This document shows, one piece after another, positions 36,761 to 46,975 of a stretch of DNA of 64,000 nucleotides. The notes under the pieces were generated by a model. That model did not search any database, was not told the DNA's origin, and was given only the letters and a program-made list of their open reading frames with translations. This stretch comes from CATOSP01 sp965197545 (GTDB taxonomy: Bacteria; Chloroflexota; Dehalococcoidia; Lucifugimonadales; UBA3495), in contig CBDANJ010000008.1 in the NCBI GenBank assembly GCA_965197545.1, positions 1,922,001 through 1,986,000 of the forward strand, written 5' to 3'. Each line of letters starts with the position of its first letter. Position 1 is the first letter of the stretch. The position numbers were made by a program, and so were the translations under genes.

Positions 36761-37000
36761 CTAATGTTTCCTGCTGTTGTGTTTTCTGATTCCTTCCCAC
36801 CCGCCTCGTTTCTTCCAGTCTCTCCAGACGAACGGAGCCCACAAAAGAATGACAAGTACGACGATAGAAAAAGCGAGTCTCCAACCCGTAAATCCACATT
36901 CCATGCCAGGGCAGGTGCCACCCTGGCCGGAATAAGTCCAATGGGCTAGAAGCCCCCAAAATGCGCCCCACGCGAGAATATAAACCGTCCGGGCTCTCAT
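36761..37000 (-). CDS. Small membrane protein, unknown
   Basis: 79 residues with two hydrophobic segments (VYILAWGAFWGLLAHWTY and LAFSIVVLVILLWAPFVW), a cysteine between them (TCPGMEC) and a basic tail. The positive tail after the second helix predicts both ends in the cytoplasm. Not recognised. It follows the protein at 37045-37323 on the same strand by 44 bp. Confidence 0.5.
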   Translation of the reverse strand: MRARTVYILAWGAFWGLLAHWTYSGQGGTCPGMECGFTGWRLAFSIVVLVILLWAPFVWRDWKKRGGWEGIRKHNSRKH

Positions 37001-37044
37001 CTTGCTCAGACCTGCCCCCGCTGGTCGTCAATGCGCCGGTACAT

Positions 37045-37323
37045 TTACTCTACATCTACAATTTCCGGGCGAGATGCACTTGCGTAATATCCATAGAAGT
37101 GTCTCCAGAAATGTCTAACAAAAGTATATGGATCTTTATCCTTATCTAAACTTAGACGTTCTCCTTCTTCAGAAAGCACATTGAACCTTGCTAGACCCAT
37201 TATGTCCATCTTTTCCAAGTATTCAGGAGGTTCTGTTTTGACCTCTGAATACGGTTCATCGGAATAGATTAGAAATTCAGGTTCGCCTTTTGTGTAAAAG
37301 GCTGTTTGAATTCGTCTTGTCAT
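37045..37323 (-). CDS. Hypothetical protein (92 aa)
   Basis: MTRRIQTAFYTKGEPEFLIY ... EKMDIMGLARFNVLSEEGER is rich in Glu, Tyr and Phe with a balanced codon pattern and low GC compared with the neighbours, so it looks like an acquired gene. No known motif. Soluble, probably alpha/beta. Confidence 0.5.
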   Translation of the reverse strand: MTRRIQTAFYTKGEPEFLIYSDEPYSEVKTEPPEYLEKMDIMGLARFNVLSEEGERLSLDKDKDPYTFVRHFWRHFYGYYASASRPEIVDVE

Positions 37324-37481
37324 ATGGCTAACTGATCCTCCGTCGAGGATGAAGATTGTCCATCAAAGTACTGGGCACAGACCGGAAACGATGGAGAATT
37401 ACCCTGAATCGGCCCATGGGTACAGGCCGCTGACCCCACTGGGCTGGTTCTGTGAGGTGCGGAACCTGGATTCACAGCCGT

Positions 37482-37633
37482 TAGTATTACAACGACGGTT
37501 CCTCAATTTGGTCAGGCATTGGCCGGAAATCGCTTCGCGGAAGGCATGGCCACAAAGCTGTCAAGCGCGTGGGCAGGTAGCCATGAAGAAGTCTTCAAGG
37601 TCCCTTTCTTGCGAAGCGTCGTTGTAATATTAG
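37482..37633. mobile_element. MITE family D (152 bp)
   Basis: TAGTATTACAACGACG at 37482-37497 and the inverted CGTCGTTGTAATATTA at 37618-37633. No gene. A solitary end of the same family, with 21 shared bases, is at 57808-57828. Confidence 0.7.
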
Positions 37634-37723
37634 GAGTGTTCATCCCCGCCACGTTACAAAACCCCCAATAGTCTGAGGACAGCCGTATTCAATGGCAGAA
37701 AAGGCTCCACAGACCTTACCGGT

Positions 37724-39583
37724 TTAACAATCAGAACGTCCCTCAAGACATTCTGACTCAGCCATAAGATTAACAATTTCTTGAGGGTTCAGGTCAGGAT
37801 TCTCTTTTCTAAGTCTATTGAATTCTGTATTTGTTCTGACAATGTGGTCCCTAAATCGTTCAAATTCATCATCCGGCATCAAACTTCTAAGCATATCTAC
37901 AGTATCCACTATCACTTCGTCCTCCGCTTGGTCTTCATCATTGTGAGTCTCTTCTTCGTTTTCCTCAATTGTTTCGTTGTTGATCATATGGTTAGATTCC
38001 TCATAGTCCGCCGCGGCCTCGTCCAATCTGGCCAACGCCTCGTAAGTCCTTCCCCGTTCACGGTAGGCCGCTGCACTATGGGGATCTATTCGAATGGTCT
38101 CAGTAAAGTCCGCGACGGCCTTGTCGTAATCACCGTTTTCGTAGTAAGCAAGCCCCCGGTTAAAGTAGTGGGCCGCGTCATCTTGGGGATCTATGCGAAT
38201 GGCTTGGGTGTGGTCCGCGATAGCTTCTCCGTAAGCACCCTTCTCGTAGTAAGCAAGTCCCCGGAAACCGTAGGCCCCAGCATCCTGGGGATCTATGCGA
38301 ATAGCCTCGGTAAAGTCTGAGATGGCCTCTTCGTAATCACCCTTTTCATAGCAAGCTCTGCCTCGGAAACGGTAGGCGTCACCATCCTGGGGATCTATGC
38401 GAATTACCTCGGAAAAATCCCCTATGGCCTCCCTATAACCACCCATCCGGGCGTAACAGAGTCCCCTGAGACCGTATGCTCCGGCATCCTGCGGATCTAT
38501 GCGAATCACCTGGGTGAAGTCTTTGACGGCTGCCTCGTAATCACCTTGCTCGTCATGGACGAGTCCCCGGTGGCGGTAAGCTTCTGCATCCCAGGGATTC
38601 AAACGAATGGCTTCTGTAAAGTCCGTAATGGCTTCTTCGTAACTACCCATCCGGACGTAAACGAGTGCCCGGAGGCGGTAGACCTCATCCTGCCCAGTCT
38701 CAGGGGCTGTGCGAATAGTCTCAGTGTAGTCTGCAATGGCCTCCGCGTCATCGCCCTTCTTATCGTAAGCGAGCCCCCGTCAAAAGTAAGCGTCACTATC
38801 CTGCGGGTCCATGCGAATGGCCTGAGAATAGTCTCTTATAGCCATCTCGTAATCGCCACTCTCATAGTAGGCGAGTCCCCGGTTAAAGTAATCCGCCGCA
38901 TCATCCCCGGAGCCTACACGAATCGTCTCCGTATGGTCAGCGATGGCCTGCTCGTAGTCGCTCTTCTCGTAGTAGGCGAGTCCCCGGTTGCCGTATGCAC
39001 CAGTATCCTGGGGATTCAAGCGAATGGCTTCTGTAAAGTCTGTAATTGCCTGATCGTAATCATCGTGCCCGTAGTAAGCTCTGCCTCGTAAACGGTAAGC
39101 ATCGCCATCCTGAGCATCTATGCGAATCGCCTCAGTAAAGTCCGCGATAGCTTCTTCGTAGTCACCTCTCTTGAAGAACGCCAGTCCACGGTTGCAGTAG
39201 GCTTCTCCATCTTCGGGGTCTATGCGAATCACCTCGGCAAAGTCGGCGATGGCTTCTTCGTAATCACTCTTCTCGAAGTAAATTCGCGCACGGAAACGAT
39301 AGGCCGCACCATCTTGGGGATCCAAGAGAATGGCATTAGTAAAGTCGGCGACGGCTTCCTCATAGTCACCTCTCCTGTAATAAGACCAACCCCGGAAGTA
39401 ATAGACAGCGCCCTGCTGGGGGTCTATACGAATGGCCGCCGTAAAACTATCGATAGCCCAGTCCAGATCATCTGCCTCGAAATGACGGACCCCCTCGTTA
39501 GCATAGACATCGGCATCTCGCTTGATAGCTGCCGCCTCGCAATCATCGTTCTCGGGAAAGGTGTTTCCGCTATCGGAAGCCAT
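37724..39583 (-). pseudogene. TPR-repeat protein (619 codons) interrupted by one in-frame TGA
   Basis: ATG 39583 starts MASDSGNTFPENDDCEAAAI. About fifteen 34-residue tetratricopeptide repeats follow, each close to GDYEEAIADFTEAIRIDPQD then AYRLRGRAYYEK. At 38780-38782 TGA occurs (SDAYF-stop-RGLAYDKKGDD); the frame is otherwise continuous to TAG/TAA at 37724. The end is an acidic segment and a non-TPR tail (MLRSLMPDDEFERFRDHIVR). TPR arrays bind proteins. The repeats are so alike that slippage is expected. Either half could still fold, so functional loss is not certain. No signal peptide is visible. Confidence 0.8.
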
Positions 39584-39754
39584 CGTTCCTCCACATATGT
39601 GTAGGATGCTTGGCAGGTTTTACTGTCCCTTCAGCTGGACAGCAAGCCTGACGAGTCAGCGGAGAGTCCGTGGATGTGTCGGGTGCGGAACCGGAGATTA
39701 AGAAAACATTGCCCCAGACCAGGGGGTAAGGTTCAGGGGCGCGAGAATGGATTA

Positions 39755-40831
39755 CTATATTTTGAGAGAGTCTTCTCTGTAATTAAACTCCCTCAAAACC
39801 ATTTGGCAACGCTGTTTTACTCCCAATGCACTCAAAGGAGATGTCGCGGCAAATATGCCACTCTCTTCAATCTCTTCAGGATCTCTAAGCTCAGCAGGAT
39901 TCCTGGAAAAGTACCGGGTCTTTGTTCCTCGGACCTTAATAATCTGGTCGAAATGACCTTGTCTATCGGGATCGGCATACACCAATTTGCAAAATGCCAA
40001 TAGTAGCTGTTTCCACGTCCTGGCTGAGCCAGGGGTGTCGTTGAATATGAACGATGGCTTTCCGTTCTGTCTGCTGGTCCTCTCTCGTATAGCTGTTGTA
40101 CCTTTTGGAGGAACAGTATCTGATACTTTGAGTTGCGCTCGATGTTGTTGAAAGAAATCTCTAACTTGCTTCCTGTTGGGTCTATCATTGCAAACTTGGA
40201 AAGTCGACTCGGTCAACAGCTTAATCAAGTCTTCCGACGGCACGGTCGCGAGATTGTTCCAAGCTTCCCTCATCGCCTTTTCAAGCTGTTCCCCTCTTAT
40301 CTTATCGTCGATAAGGCCTTTGGCAGATTCTACAGCTTCACCAGAAGACACCTTATCTTTGGCCAGGAATCTTTCAAACTCCTTTTGTATGCTTGATGGC
40401 TTCCCACTGGTGATATCGATTTCAGAGAAACGTTTTTTGGTCCAGTTTATCCTTTCCCCCTGATTCCCCTCATACCCCGGCAGGTACAGCCACCAAGTCC
40501 GTCCATTGGTCAGCACTGCCAAGTTAACCGTCTCAAGTTGGAAACAGTAGTTCAAGAGTTGCATATTGTGATTTTCCAGATTCGCGGTGGGTTTCTTGGC
40601 TTCGATGAAGGCAGCGGTTGGCAAATCCGGGTTCAAAGCGTAGTCGGCCCTACCCCTGCCAACTGGGTACTCTTTTCTCACCTCTCGACGCTGCCGTAGA
40701 TTCCAATCCAAAGCCTCCAGGACCCTCTCAATAACAAATAGCTTGACGTCCTCTTCGCTATCGAGGCCATCCATATTGGGGAATTGCTTTCGTATGTCTG
40801 AAATAGCCTGTGAGATTGTTTCGTCAGCCAT
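39755..40831 (-). CDS. Standalone HsdR N-terminal-type PD-(D/E)XK nuclease
   Basis: 358 residues. VIERVLEALDWNLRQRREVR then KEYPVGRGRADYALNPDLPT and AAFIEAKKPTANLENHNMQL shows the catalytic D and E-A-K of the type I restriction HsdR_N family, followed by QLLNYCFQL and VLTNGRTWWLYLP, which are conserved in it. There is no helicase domain; the C-terminal 190 residues end in a segment (FNDTPGSARTWKQLLLAFCK) typical of such stand-alone proteins with an SF2-independent C-terminal domain. Probably a defence nuclease or orphan restriction protein; role unproven. Intact. Confidence 0.78.
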   Translation of the reverse strand: MADETISQAISDIRKQFPNMDGLDSEEDVKLFVIERVLEALDWNLRQRREVRKEYPVGRGRADYALNPDLPTAAFIEAKKPTANLENHNMQLLNYCFQLETVNLAVLTNGRTWWLYLPGYEGNQGERINWTKKRFSEIDITSGKPSSIQKEFERFLAKDKVSSGEAVESAKGLIDDKIRGEQLEKAMREAWNNLATVPSEDLIKLLTESTFQVCNDRPNRKQVRDFFQQHRAQLKVSDTVPPKGTTAIRERTSRQNGKPSFIFNDTPGSARTWKQLLLAFCKLVYADPDRQGHFDQIIKVRGTKTRYFSRNPAELRDPEEIEESGIFAATSPLSALGVKQRCQMVLREFNYREDSLKI

Positions 40832-40940
40832 GCTCTACACCTTGAAAACGGCTTGGGGACGAATTATCAACTTAGGTGGCACACAGGATTTTATGGCGAG
40901 TCCACGCAATTTGCAACGACCTCTGTCGAGAGGTAACTGT

Positions 40941-42384
40941 TCAGACTGGGGCAGATATGGGTTGGGAGAGGATGGAATTGAGAGCATGGTAAGGGTTGCG
41001 TCCTTGCAAACGCCAGGTGCCGAACAAGGAAGCCATGAAGGAAGCCATGATGCTCTTGGTCTCGCTGCCCGGTGCGGAGCGGGTACCGCCGCTGATCTTG
41101 CGGCTCACCACCGGCGGACGAAGGCTCCGCTCCGCCGGGTTGTTGTCCGCTCCCGCTCGTGGCTCAACTATGAAGGTGAATAGCTCAGGCAGGAAGCGTT
41201 CCACCCTCTGGCACAGCACCCTCATGGGCGTATCGCTGCCCAGGTAGGGTTGGCAGATGGACCATAGTTGCTTTTGGAACCGCCGCTGTTGCTTCACCCG
41301 CCGGGACCGGCGCACCGTTTCCGGCAGTCCCGGGCCGGGGCCGGAGTAGGCTTGGGCCTGGTCGTATACTTCCCGCACCCTCCTGGACCACTGGGCCAGG
41401 CCATCATGTTCCGGGAACCGCTCCTTCAGTTGGTGGATGTCCCGCAGCAGAGCCTGCCCCCGGCCGCGACCGGGGGTGGGTCCAACATCTTTGGTGCGGC
41501 CCCTGGTACACGTTGTAGGCTCCGTAGAAGCCGCTGACCAGCACCCCCTCGAACTTATCACCCAACGCCTCCTCAACCACGTGTCTGCTCCGGCTCCAGC
41601 GGTGTAGGAAGCAGCGCACCTTGGGAGTGCTGAAGCTCCAGAGGCAACCGCCCAGGCCGTCTTCCCGCCAGCCCGTCTCGTCCCCGTACACCACTGGGCT
41701 GGCTCGAATCTCTTCTTGCAACCGGGCGTATTCCTCCCGGCCGCGCTGCGCTACCCCACGGGTCAACGCCACTATTTGACCCACGCTAAGGCCCAGTCCA
41801 AAACGCCATTTCAGGTAGCCTTGTATCACCCTGAATGGGAGCCGGCACTCCTCACGGAGCACGCTCACTTCGCTCTGCACCGAGATGCCGAACCGCTGAC
41901 GGCCCACGGTGATGGCGCTCCAATCCGGGTTTGGGGCCCACCTCTTGCGGCACTTGGGGCAGGCCCGTTCCAGCACCACATGCTCCGTCACCCTTGCCCG
42001 CACCCGCGGCAGGGAAATCACCTGCCGGCGCCGGCGCACCATCCCTCCCTGAAGGGGTGCCTGGCAATCGGGACAACTGGCCGTGACGTGTTCTACTTTA
42101 TGGGTGGGCTCCTCCCTGCGCCGGGCAAAGCCGTGGGTGCGCTTCCGGCGTTCCTTCTTGGCGCGGGCTGGCCGGTTGGCTTTGACCCAAGCGGGAGGTG
42201 TCCCTTGTTTCAGACCGGGTTTCAGACCGGGTTTCAGACCGCCGGTTGGAGGCTTTGCCTGCCCTTCCAACTCAGCGATGCGTGCTTCGAGCGTACCAAT
42301 GTAGCTGAGCAGTTGCCCAACAACTTCAATCAACTCTTCCAACTCTTCACGGGAGGCGGCGGCCAAATCCACGGGCAGGTTCAT
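40941..42384 (-). pseudogene. IS66 transposase TnpC broken by a palindromic insert
   Basis: ATG 42384 (MNLPVDLAAASREELEELIE) leads to a leucine-zipper-like N-terminus, a zinc-binding CPDCQAPLQGG ... CPKCRKRW pair and the catalytic ASPVVYGDETGWREDG. At QRCWTH a 25-bp palindrome shifts the frame; LLRDIHQLKERFPEHDGLAQ resumes in the next frame through NNPAERSLRPPVVSRKISGG (final catalytic E) to 40941. The insert is the only lesion: removing it restores a full-length TnpC of about 472 residues. Confidence 0.88.
41451..41475. repeat. Palindromic insert P4 (25 bp) in IS66 tnpC
   Basis: AGCCTGCCCCCGGCCGCGAC followed by CGGGG, after CAG and before GTGGG. Its excision joins CWTH to LLRDIH. Confidence 0.9.
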
Positions 42385-42645
42385 GGTTTTAGCCTACCTC
42401 ATTGTTATGTCGTTCTATTCGTGACCCTCACTCGGGTTTGAACCAGTCTGAACAGTTACGTGTCTTCCGTGATGTATCGCCGGTGGAGAGGAGAGGGTTA
42501 CACTGCAGTATTCTACTGCGGGAACTGTCTGGAGAGTTGGGACAGTGTCTTGGAGTATATCCGAAATCGTCATCGTGACCGACAAACATTCTCGGTTGAT
42601 ATGCATTAGTTGCTCACGGCCCGATGGGTAGAGAGGTGTTATCAG

Positions 42646-44046
42646 ATGGCCTTCGAAGTGTTCAGTCCGTTCATGAGGTGCGCCGAACTTCACGATGTAC
42701 ACCGCACCTTAAGTGCTGCCGCGGCTTGCTACAATCAAATAGACCAAGAAAAAGATGGTGAGATACCCACGTGGAAGTCGTCAGGGAAATACGTTCACGT
42801 GATAGCCAAAGTAAGCAAGCGTGGCAACATCCTTGATTTTACTCGAAGAGAGGTGAACGAGGCGACAGCCCTAGGTTTACCTCTAGCGGCTCTTTTGACT
42901 CAGAGACCCGGCATTACGAGCTTCCCTCAATTCGCGAAGATGTACTATGAGGCATCGAGGACAATCCCTATATCCGCACTCAACCTTCAAGCCATGTTTG
43001 ATCATGAGGCCCGAGATAAACACTATTGGGCTACAGAAGCAGGTATAGGGAGCGCCTTAGCTCATGCCCAACAGGTTGCCTTTACGTTAGAGCTGTCTTT
43101 GAAAGCCCTTTTGGAGACAATGGGCAAATTGGTCTCGGTTCCTAAGGAATGCTGGCAAACTCACGACCTAGTCGTCCTCTATAGTCTCCTAGAGCCGCCA
43201 GAGCAACAGTTTTTGCAACAGCAATGGCGGGCCATGTCATCATCGGATCGATCCAACTACAACACTTTATCGGAATTCCTTACTGCCACTAAAAATCTCT
43301 ACATGGAGTTGAGATACATACCGACTCTGAAGTCCGCCAATCTGTCCATGGATACACAGGCGATGCTGAATGCTTCACTCATTGTCTTGAGGCGGTCGGA
43401 TAATTTAGCCATTCAACTTGCTCCAATTAAGCCCAGAGTAAGCACATCTGTAACGTATCCATCGGCCGGTGATCGATTAGACAGGATGACCGACCGCCAA
43501 AATGTATTTGTTCAGGGCACGGTCGTATTGGTGAAAACATCAAGTGAATTCGACTTCGACCCCAACAGCCCGGTGGAAGTTGTCATACGGCCCATAGACT
43601 ACTTCAACGGTGTAAAGCAGATTCCCTTTGACGCCGACGTAACGGCAGTATTTAGAAAGTGCAACGTAGAAAGCTACTTCGGCTTGGAAGGCGAAATGGT
43701 TACACTAAGCGGATGGGTATCGGCTGCTGAGCAGTCGGTCTTAAAACATGCCCAACACACTGGCCACGTTAGCCGAGGGGCATCTTACCAATTCGCAACC
43801 CAAACTCTACGGGGGCAAGCCTACAACCTGCTTGTGCGCGAAACCAGTTACGGGGGCCCTACCAGAGTCACTTTGATTCTTCGTGATTCGACGTTTTTGA
43901 GTGACGTTGACTGTTTCTTCGTGACGGAAGAAGAGAAGGCCATAGTTGAGAATGTGACCCTGGGAGCTGAAATTACGATAAGTGGGCATGTTACGTTGCT
44001 GAATGGTAGGCCAGTATCGTTGGTAGGTCCCTCTCTGGTGGACTAA
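42646..44046 (+). CDS. HEPN-like protein with C-terminal beta domain, unknown function
   Basis: ATG 42646 (MAFEVFSPFMRCAELHDVHR); ATG 42610 is less likely. 466 residues. The centre, GIGSALAHAQQVAFTLELSL KALLE followed by a loop and THDLVVLYSLLEP, resembles HEPN-type helical bundles (A-x-x-ELxLKALL ... HDL-x-x-L). The last 170 residues (VFVQGTVVLVKTSSEFDFDP, GLEGEMVTLSGWVSAAEQSV, LGAEITISGHVTLLNGRPVS) look like tandem OB/beta-barrel domains. No Rx4-6H RNase motif is evident. GC is low for the window, suggesting acquisition. It lies between IS66 and ISL3. Role unknown. Confidence 0.65.
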   Translation: MAFEVFSPFMRCAELHDVHRTLSAAAACYNQIDQEKDGEIPTWKSSGKYVHVIAKVSKRGNILDFTRREVNEATALGLPLAALLTQRPGITSFPQFAKMYYEASRTIPISALNLQAMFDHEARDKHYWATEAGIGSALAHAQQVAFTLELSLKALLETMGKLVSVPKECWQTHDLVVLYSLLEPPEQQFLQQQWRAMSSSDRSNYNTLSEFLTATKNLYMELRYIPTLKSANLSMDTQAMLNASLIVLRRSDNLAIQLAPIKPRVSTSVTYPSAGDRLDRMTDRQNVFVQGTVVLVKTSSEFDFDPNSPVEVVIRPIDYFNGVKQIPFDADVTAVFRKCNVESYFGLEGEMVTLSGWVSAAEQSVLKHAQHTGHVSRGASYQFATQTLRGQAYNLLVRETSYGGPTRVTLILRDSTFLSDVDCFFVTEEEKAIVENVTLGAEITISGHVTLLNGRPVSLVGPSLVD

Positions 44047-44103
44047 TTCTATGGCTTTTCTCACATTGCCCAATTGACCACCATGAGGTGGAACCCATCA
44101 TTT

Positions 44104-44646
44104 GGCTCTTCCGCACTTTTGGTGAGGGGAATCGAAATTGGCCGCAGGGAATGGAAGCGCCGGGGGTGCTGGTTAAGCAGCACACCGGTGCAGTATTCGC
44201 TGGCGCAACAGGTCCGGCTTGGCCCGACCATACCCCATCCGCTTGATCAATTTCACCCGGCAGGTTTGCCCTTCGCATTGTCCAGTGCTCCATGGGCTGG
44301 TCAACGCCAGCTTGATGGCTTCGTAATCCTGGCGGAAACTCCTGGCGAGAGACTGGAATTGTTTCAACCCCGACCGGTTGGCTTCATGGCCCCAGGCCTC
44401 CAGGTCACCTTGTTTGACGATCCGGTGAAACCACTCCTTGAGTTGGTGTCCCAAGGCGAGAGGGGGATTGGCTTGGAGAAGGTGGTCCAGTTCCACTTTT
44501 TCTGAGCTGTTAAGCCCCTGGCTTGGACGTAGAACCAGCCATTTCACTGGCGGCCTGGACTTGGCAGGGCGGCCAGTGCCCTTTCGCCATGGCTGCACCG
44601 CCTTCCGGATGTGCCGCTCGGAGCCGGAGTATCCTCGGTTGACCAC
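44104..44646 (-). pseudogene. ISL3-family transposase remnant with its right inverted repeat
   Basis: The frame ending at 44173 reads LRPSQGLNSSEKVELDHLLQ, LARSFRQDYEAIKLALTSPW STGQCEGQTCRVKLIKRMGY then GRAKPDLLRQRILHR, the C-terminal part of ISL3 transposases (W-S-x-G-x-x-E-G-x-x-x-R-x-K...K-R-x-x-Y-G-R). GGCTCTTCCGCACTTTTGGTG at 44104 is an ISL3-type terminal repeat. The N-terminal two-thirds are missing, cut by the ISAs1 element at 44664. Confidence 0.72.
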
Positions 44647-44679
44647 CTCTCGGTAGAGAGTACCAGGACGATTGCAAAG

Positions 44680-45841
44680 TCAGGAGGCGCGTGCGTAGAG
44701 GCGGTTGATGGTCTGCGTTGGGCGGAAGGCGCAAGTCTTGGCTCGCAGGGGCATGGACATCCGGTTAGGAAACCATCCTTCCAGGCGCAGGGCGTTCAGC
44801 CCGGTGTTGACCAGGGTGGCGAATATCTCGCCCAGCCCCGGACGGCGCAGCGTGTGGACGTCCTCATCCCAGCTGCGGTCCTTCACGTGGTGCAGGCTGT
44901 TCGGGGCGCTCCAGTGGTTGCGGAACACCAGAAGCAGTTCCTTTGGCCTGCACTGACGGGAACTCAGGCTGGTCAGCAGATACCAGCGCTCCCGGCTCAC
45001 CTCCCCGGTGGCTATGTCCACCGCCTCCTTCTCCACCATCGCCCCCTGCCTCGCCCCGGGAAAGCCCAACTCATCCCGGATATAGTCGGCCAGTGCCTCA
45101 TCGGTCCAGATGCGCCGCTTCTCGATCACACCCGCATTTTCCCCAGGGTCTCCGCCTGCGGCTCCCCCAACTCCTCGGCGGCAAACCCGTCGACCAATGC
45201 CGCCAGCGCCTCGGGCTGGTTCCCCTTGATGCGCACCAGGTAGCCCCGTCCGTGGCTCACTATGGCCTGGCACAGGTCCCGCTCCGCGTACAGGGCGTCC
45301 ATGGTCAGCACTCTCAGGCCGGGATAGCGCTCGAACAGTTGCCCCATCTGTTCCCGCAACACCCCGGGTTCGTACCGTTTCTCCGATGCCGGCCACTGGG
45401 ACAGACACAGCTTCAGGTCGTGGGCCAGCACGTTCACCATCACCAGGGGATTGCCGCTTACGTCCCCGGACTGCTTGGCCCACTTGCCGTCCACCGAGGC
45501 TTGCACCTCCTAGTCCGCCACCACGCGGGCCACCCAGCCAGTCAGGGCGCCCTGCAATTGTTCATGCGAGACCCCCGACAGGGTGCGCGAGATGGTGGTG
45601 GCGTGAGGCGGATGGTCCCGAACAAACCCCAGAGGCTCCTTCAGCGCCGGCCAGTGCAACCTGGCGAAGAGGGCGATGTGGGCCATGGTGGTCTGACCGC
45701 AGACCAAGCCCAACAGGGTCAGACGCAGAGCCTGCCCTCGTGAAAACGGGGGATGGCCTGAAAGGGATGGCGGACTCCTCTGGCCCTCCTGGGATCCGGC
45801 GCCTGCTCCAAGCACTCGAACAGAGATTCCGCCGCCTCCAT
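44680..45841 (-). pseudogene. ISAs1 transposase, broken
   Basis: ATG 45841 gives MEAAESLFECLEQAPDPRRA then RGVRHPFQAI; a 23-bp palindromic insert follows, and LRLTLLGLVCGQTTMAHIAL continues in another frame. After GWVARVVAD there is an in-frame TAG, then EVQASVDGKWAKQSGD (first catalytic Asp), VLTMDALYAERDL (second) and, after a frame change near 45125, LLLVFRNHWSAPNSLHHVKD RSWDED (the H-W-x-I-E-x-L-H-x-x-x-D region). At least three lesions. Confidence 0.82.
45729..45751. repeat. Palindromic insert P5 (23 bp) in ISAs1 transposase
   Basis: AGCCTGCCCTCGTGAAAACGGGG after CAG. Its removal joins HPFQAI to LRLTLLGL, the conserved start of ISAs1 transposases. Confidence 0.85.
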
Positions 45842-45888
45842 ATCATCACACTCCCAACTCTCACTTCCCTGACTTCGCAATCGTCCTG

Positions 45889-46207
45889 CAACCGGGAGAT
45901 GTTCAGGTTGACGTACCAAGCTGAAGCGTGAAGAATGGCGGCTAGGTGGGGAATCAGCGCGCAGTCGAGGGACCCTGGCGGCCCACAGTGTCAACGCCTA
46001 CGAAGACACCCCACACCGCCTGACCCAGGATAATCCCTGTTCCTGGCACTTTGCCGTCTCACCAGGCCTCACTACCAATTGAACCCGGGAACCAACTGGC
46101 CCGGGGCTCCGGAAAATGTAGCCATGGATTCTAATGTTAACCCGATCAGCATTGAGATGAGGTATCCAGAAACTCAAGAGCCGTGCACCCGGCTGACGAG
46201 GTGATCC
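45889..46207. other. Intergenic
   Basis: About 320 bp without a supported gene; probably promoter region of the coiled-coil protein operon. Confidence 0.35.
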
Positions 46208-46975
46208 ATGTCCGCAGACCTAGAAAATCCAGGAGAAGTCCTGGCCTCAATCGCCCAGCAGGTAGCCCAGGCTTCGAAGACCACCGCGCTGCACATCAAA
46301 CAACACGACGACATGGAAAAGGCCGCCCAGGAAAAGGCTGACCTCGTCATCGTGAAGATCAGGGAGGAACTGGAAAGGGCCCACCGCTTGGCCGTGGAGC
46401 ATGCCACGGAAGCCCTGAAGTCCAGCCACAACCAGGAGCTTCACCGGAACCTCGTCAACATTGCGAAGAGGTTCAACGAGACCCTCGACGACCTGGTAAG
46501 CCAGCACCGGTCAACCCTCGAACAACATATCGAAACCATCAGGAAGGCAGACCGGGAGAGGGCGGAAATCTACAACCGGGAGGCGGAACAGGTCAGGGCC
46601 GAGGCCCGGAAGGCAATGGACGAGGCACAGACCCAAAGACGGCAAATGGAGAATTCCCAAAGGGAAGCCCTGACGGCGGCGTCCGACACCCTCCAGAGAG
46701 AAAGGGAGGAGTTGAACGAGCGTTTCCGGCAGGTCTGCTCCGACACCACTACAAGGGTGGAAGAGATGCTGGCAACGGCGCTGGAAGAAACCGCGAGGGT
46801 CAACGATGCCAGGTTCACTGAGGCCGCGAAAACCATCGACGCTCAAAAGTCCGAAACCGGCGCCGCCCTCGCCGAGAACGCGGCCAAATGGCGGCGAACC
46901 GCCATCCTTTTGGCAGGAGCAGCCCTGATCCCAACGGTTGCCGCAGTGGCAGCGCTGGTGATTACGCTGACATGA
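46208..46975 (+). CDS. Coiled-coil protein with C-terminal membrane anchor
   Basis: 255 residues. From about residue 35 to 220 it is an almost unbroken, highly charged coiled coil (for example RKADRERAEIYNREAEQVRA, QREREELNERFRQ). One transmembrane helix ends the protein (WRRTAILLAGAALIPTVAAV AALVITLT), so the coiled coil lies in the cytoplasm on a tail anchor. It overlaps the GTPase gene by ATGA (46972-46975), which indicates a joint function, perhaps membrane recruitment of the dynamin-like GTPase. Family unknown. Confidence 0.7.
   Translation: MSADLENPGEVLASIAQQVAQASKTTALHIKQHDDMEKAAQEKADLVIVKIREELERAHRLAVEHATEALKSSHNQELHRNLVNIAKRFNETLDDLVSQHRSTLEQHIETIRKADRERAEIYNREAEQVRAEARKAMDEAQTQRRQMENSQREALTAASDTLQREREELNERFRQVCSDTTTRVEEMLATALEETARVNDARFTEAAKTIDAQKSETGAALAENAAKWRRTAILLAGAALIPTVAAVAALVITLT

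Larger units (their letters stand above)
40933..42459 (-). mobile_element. IS66-family insertion sequence (tnpC only)
   Basis: Inverted repeats GTAACTGTTCAGACTGG at 40933 and its inverse ending at 42459 bound 1527 bp with one transposase gene. No tnpA/tnpB is present, as in the ISBst12-type subgroup. Flanking 8-bp sequences do not match, so no target duplication is visible. Confidence 0.85.
44664..45888 (-). mobile_element. ISAs1-family insertion sequence, degenerate
   Basis: Inverted repeats CAGGACGATTGCAAAGTCAG (44664) and the inverse of CAGGACGATTGCGAAGTCAG (ending 45888) bound 1225 bp. The transposase is broken. A solitary end of the same type is at 60847-60864. Confidence 0.8.

Noticed and set aside
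37724..39583. CRISPR array
   Set aside because: The periodicity of about 102 bp is coding TPR repeats, not short palindromic repeats with unique spacers. No cas gene is present.
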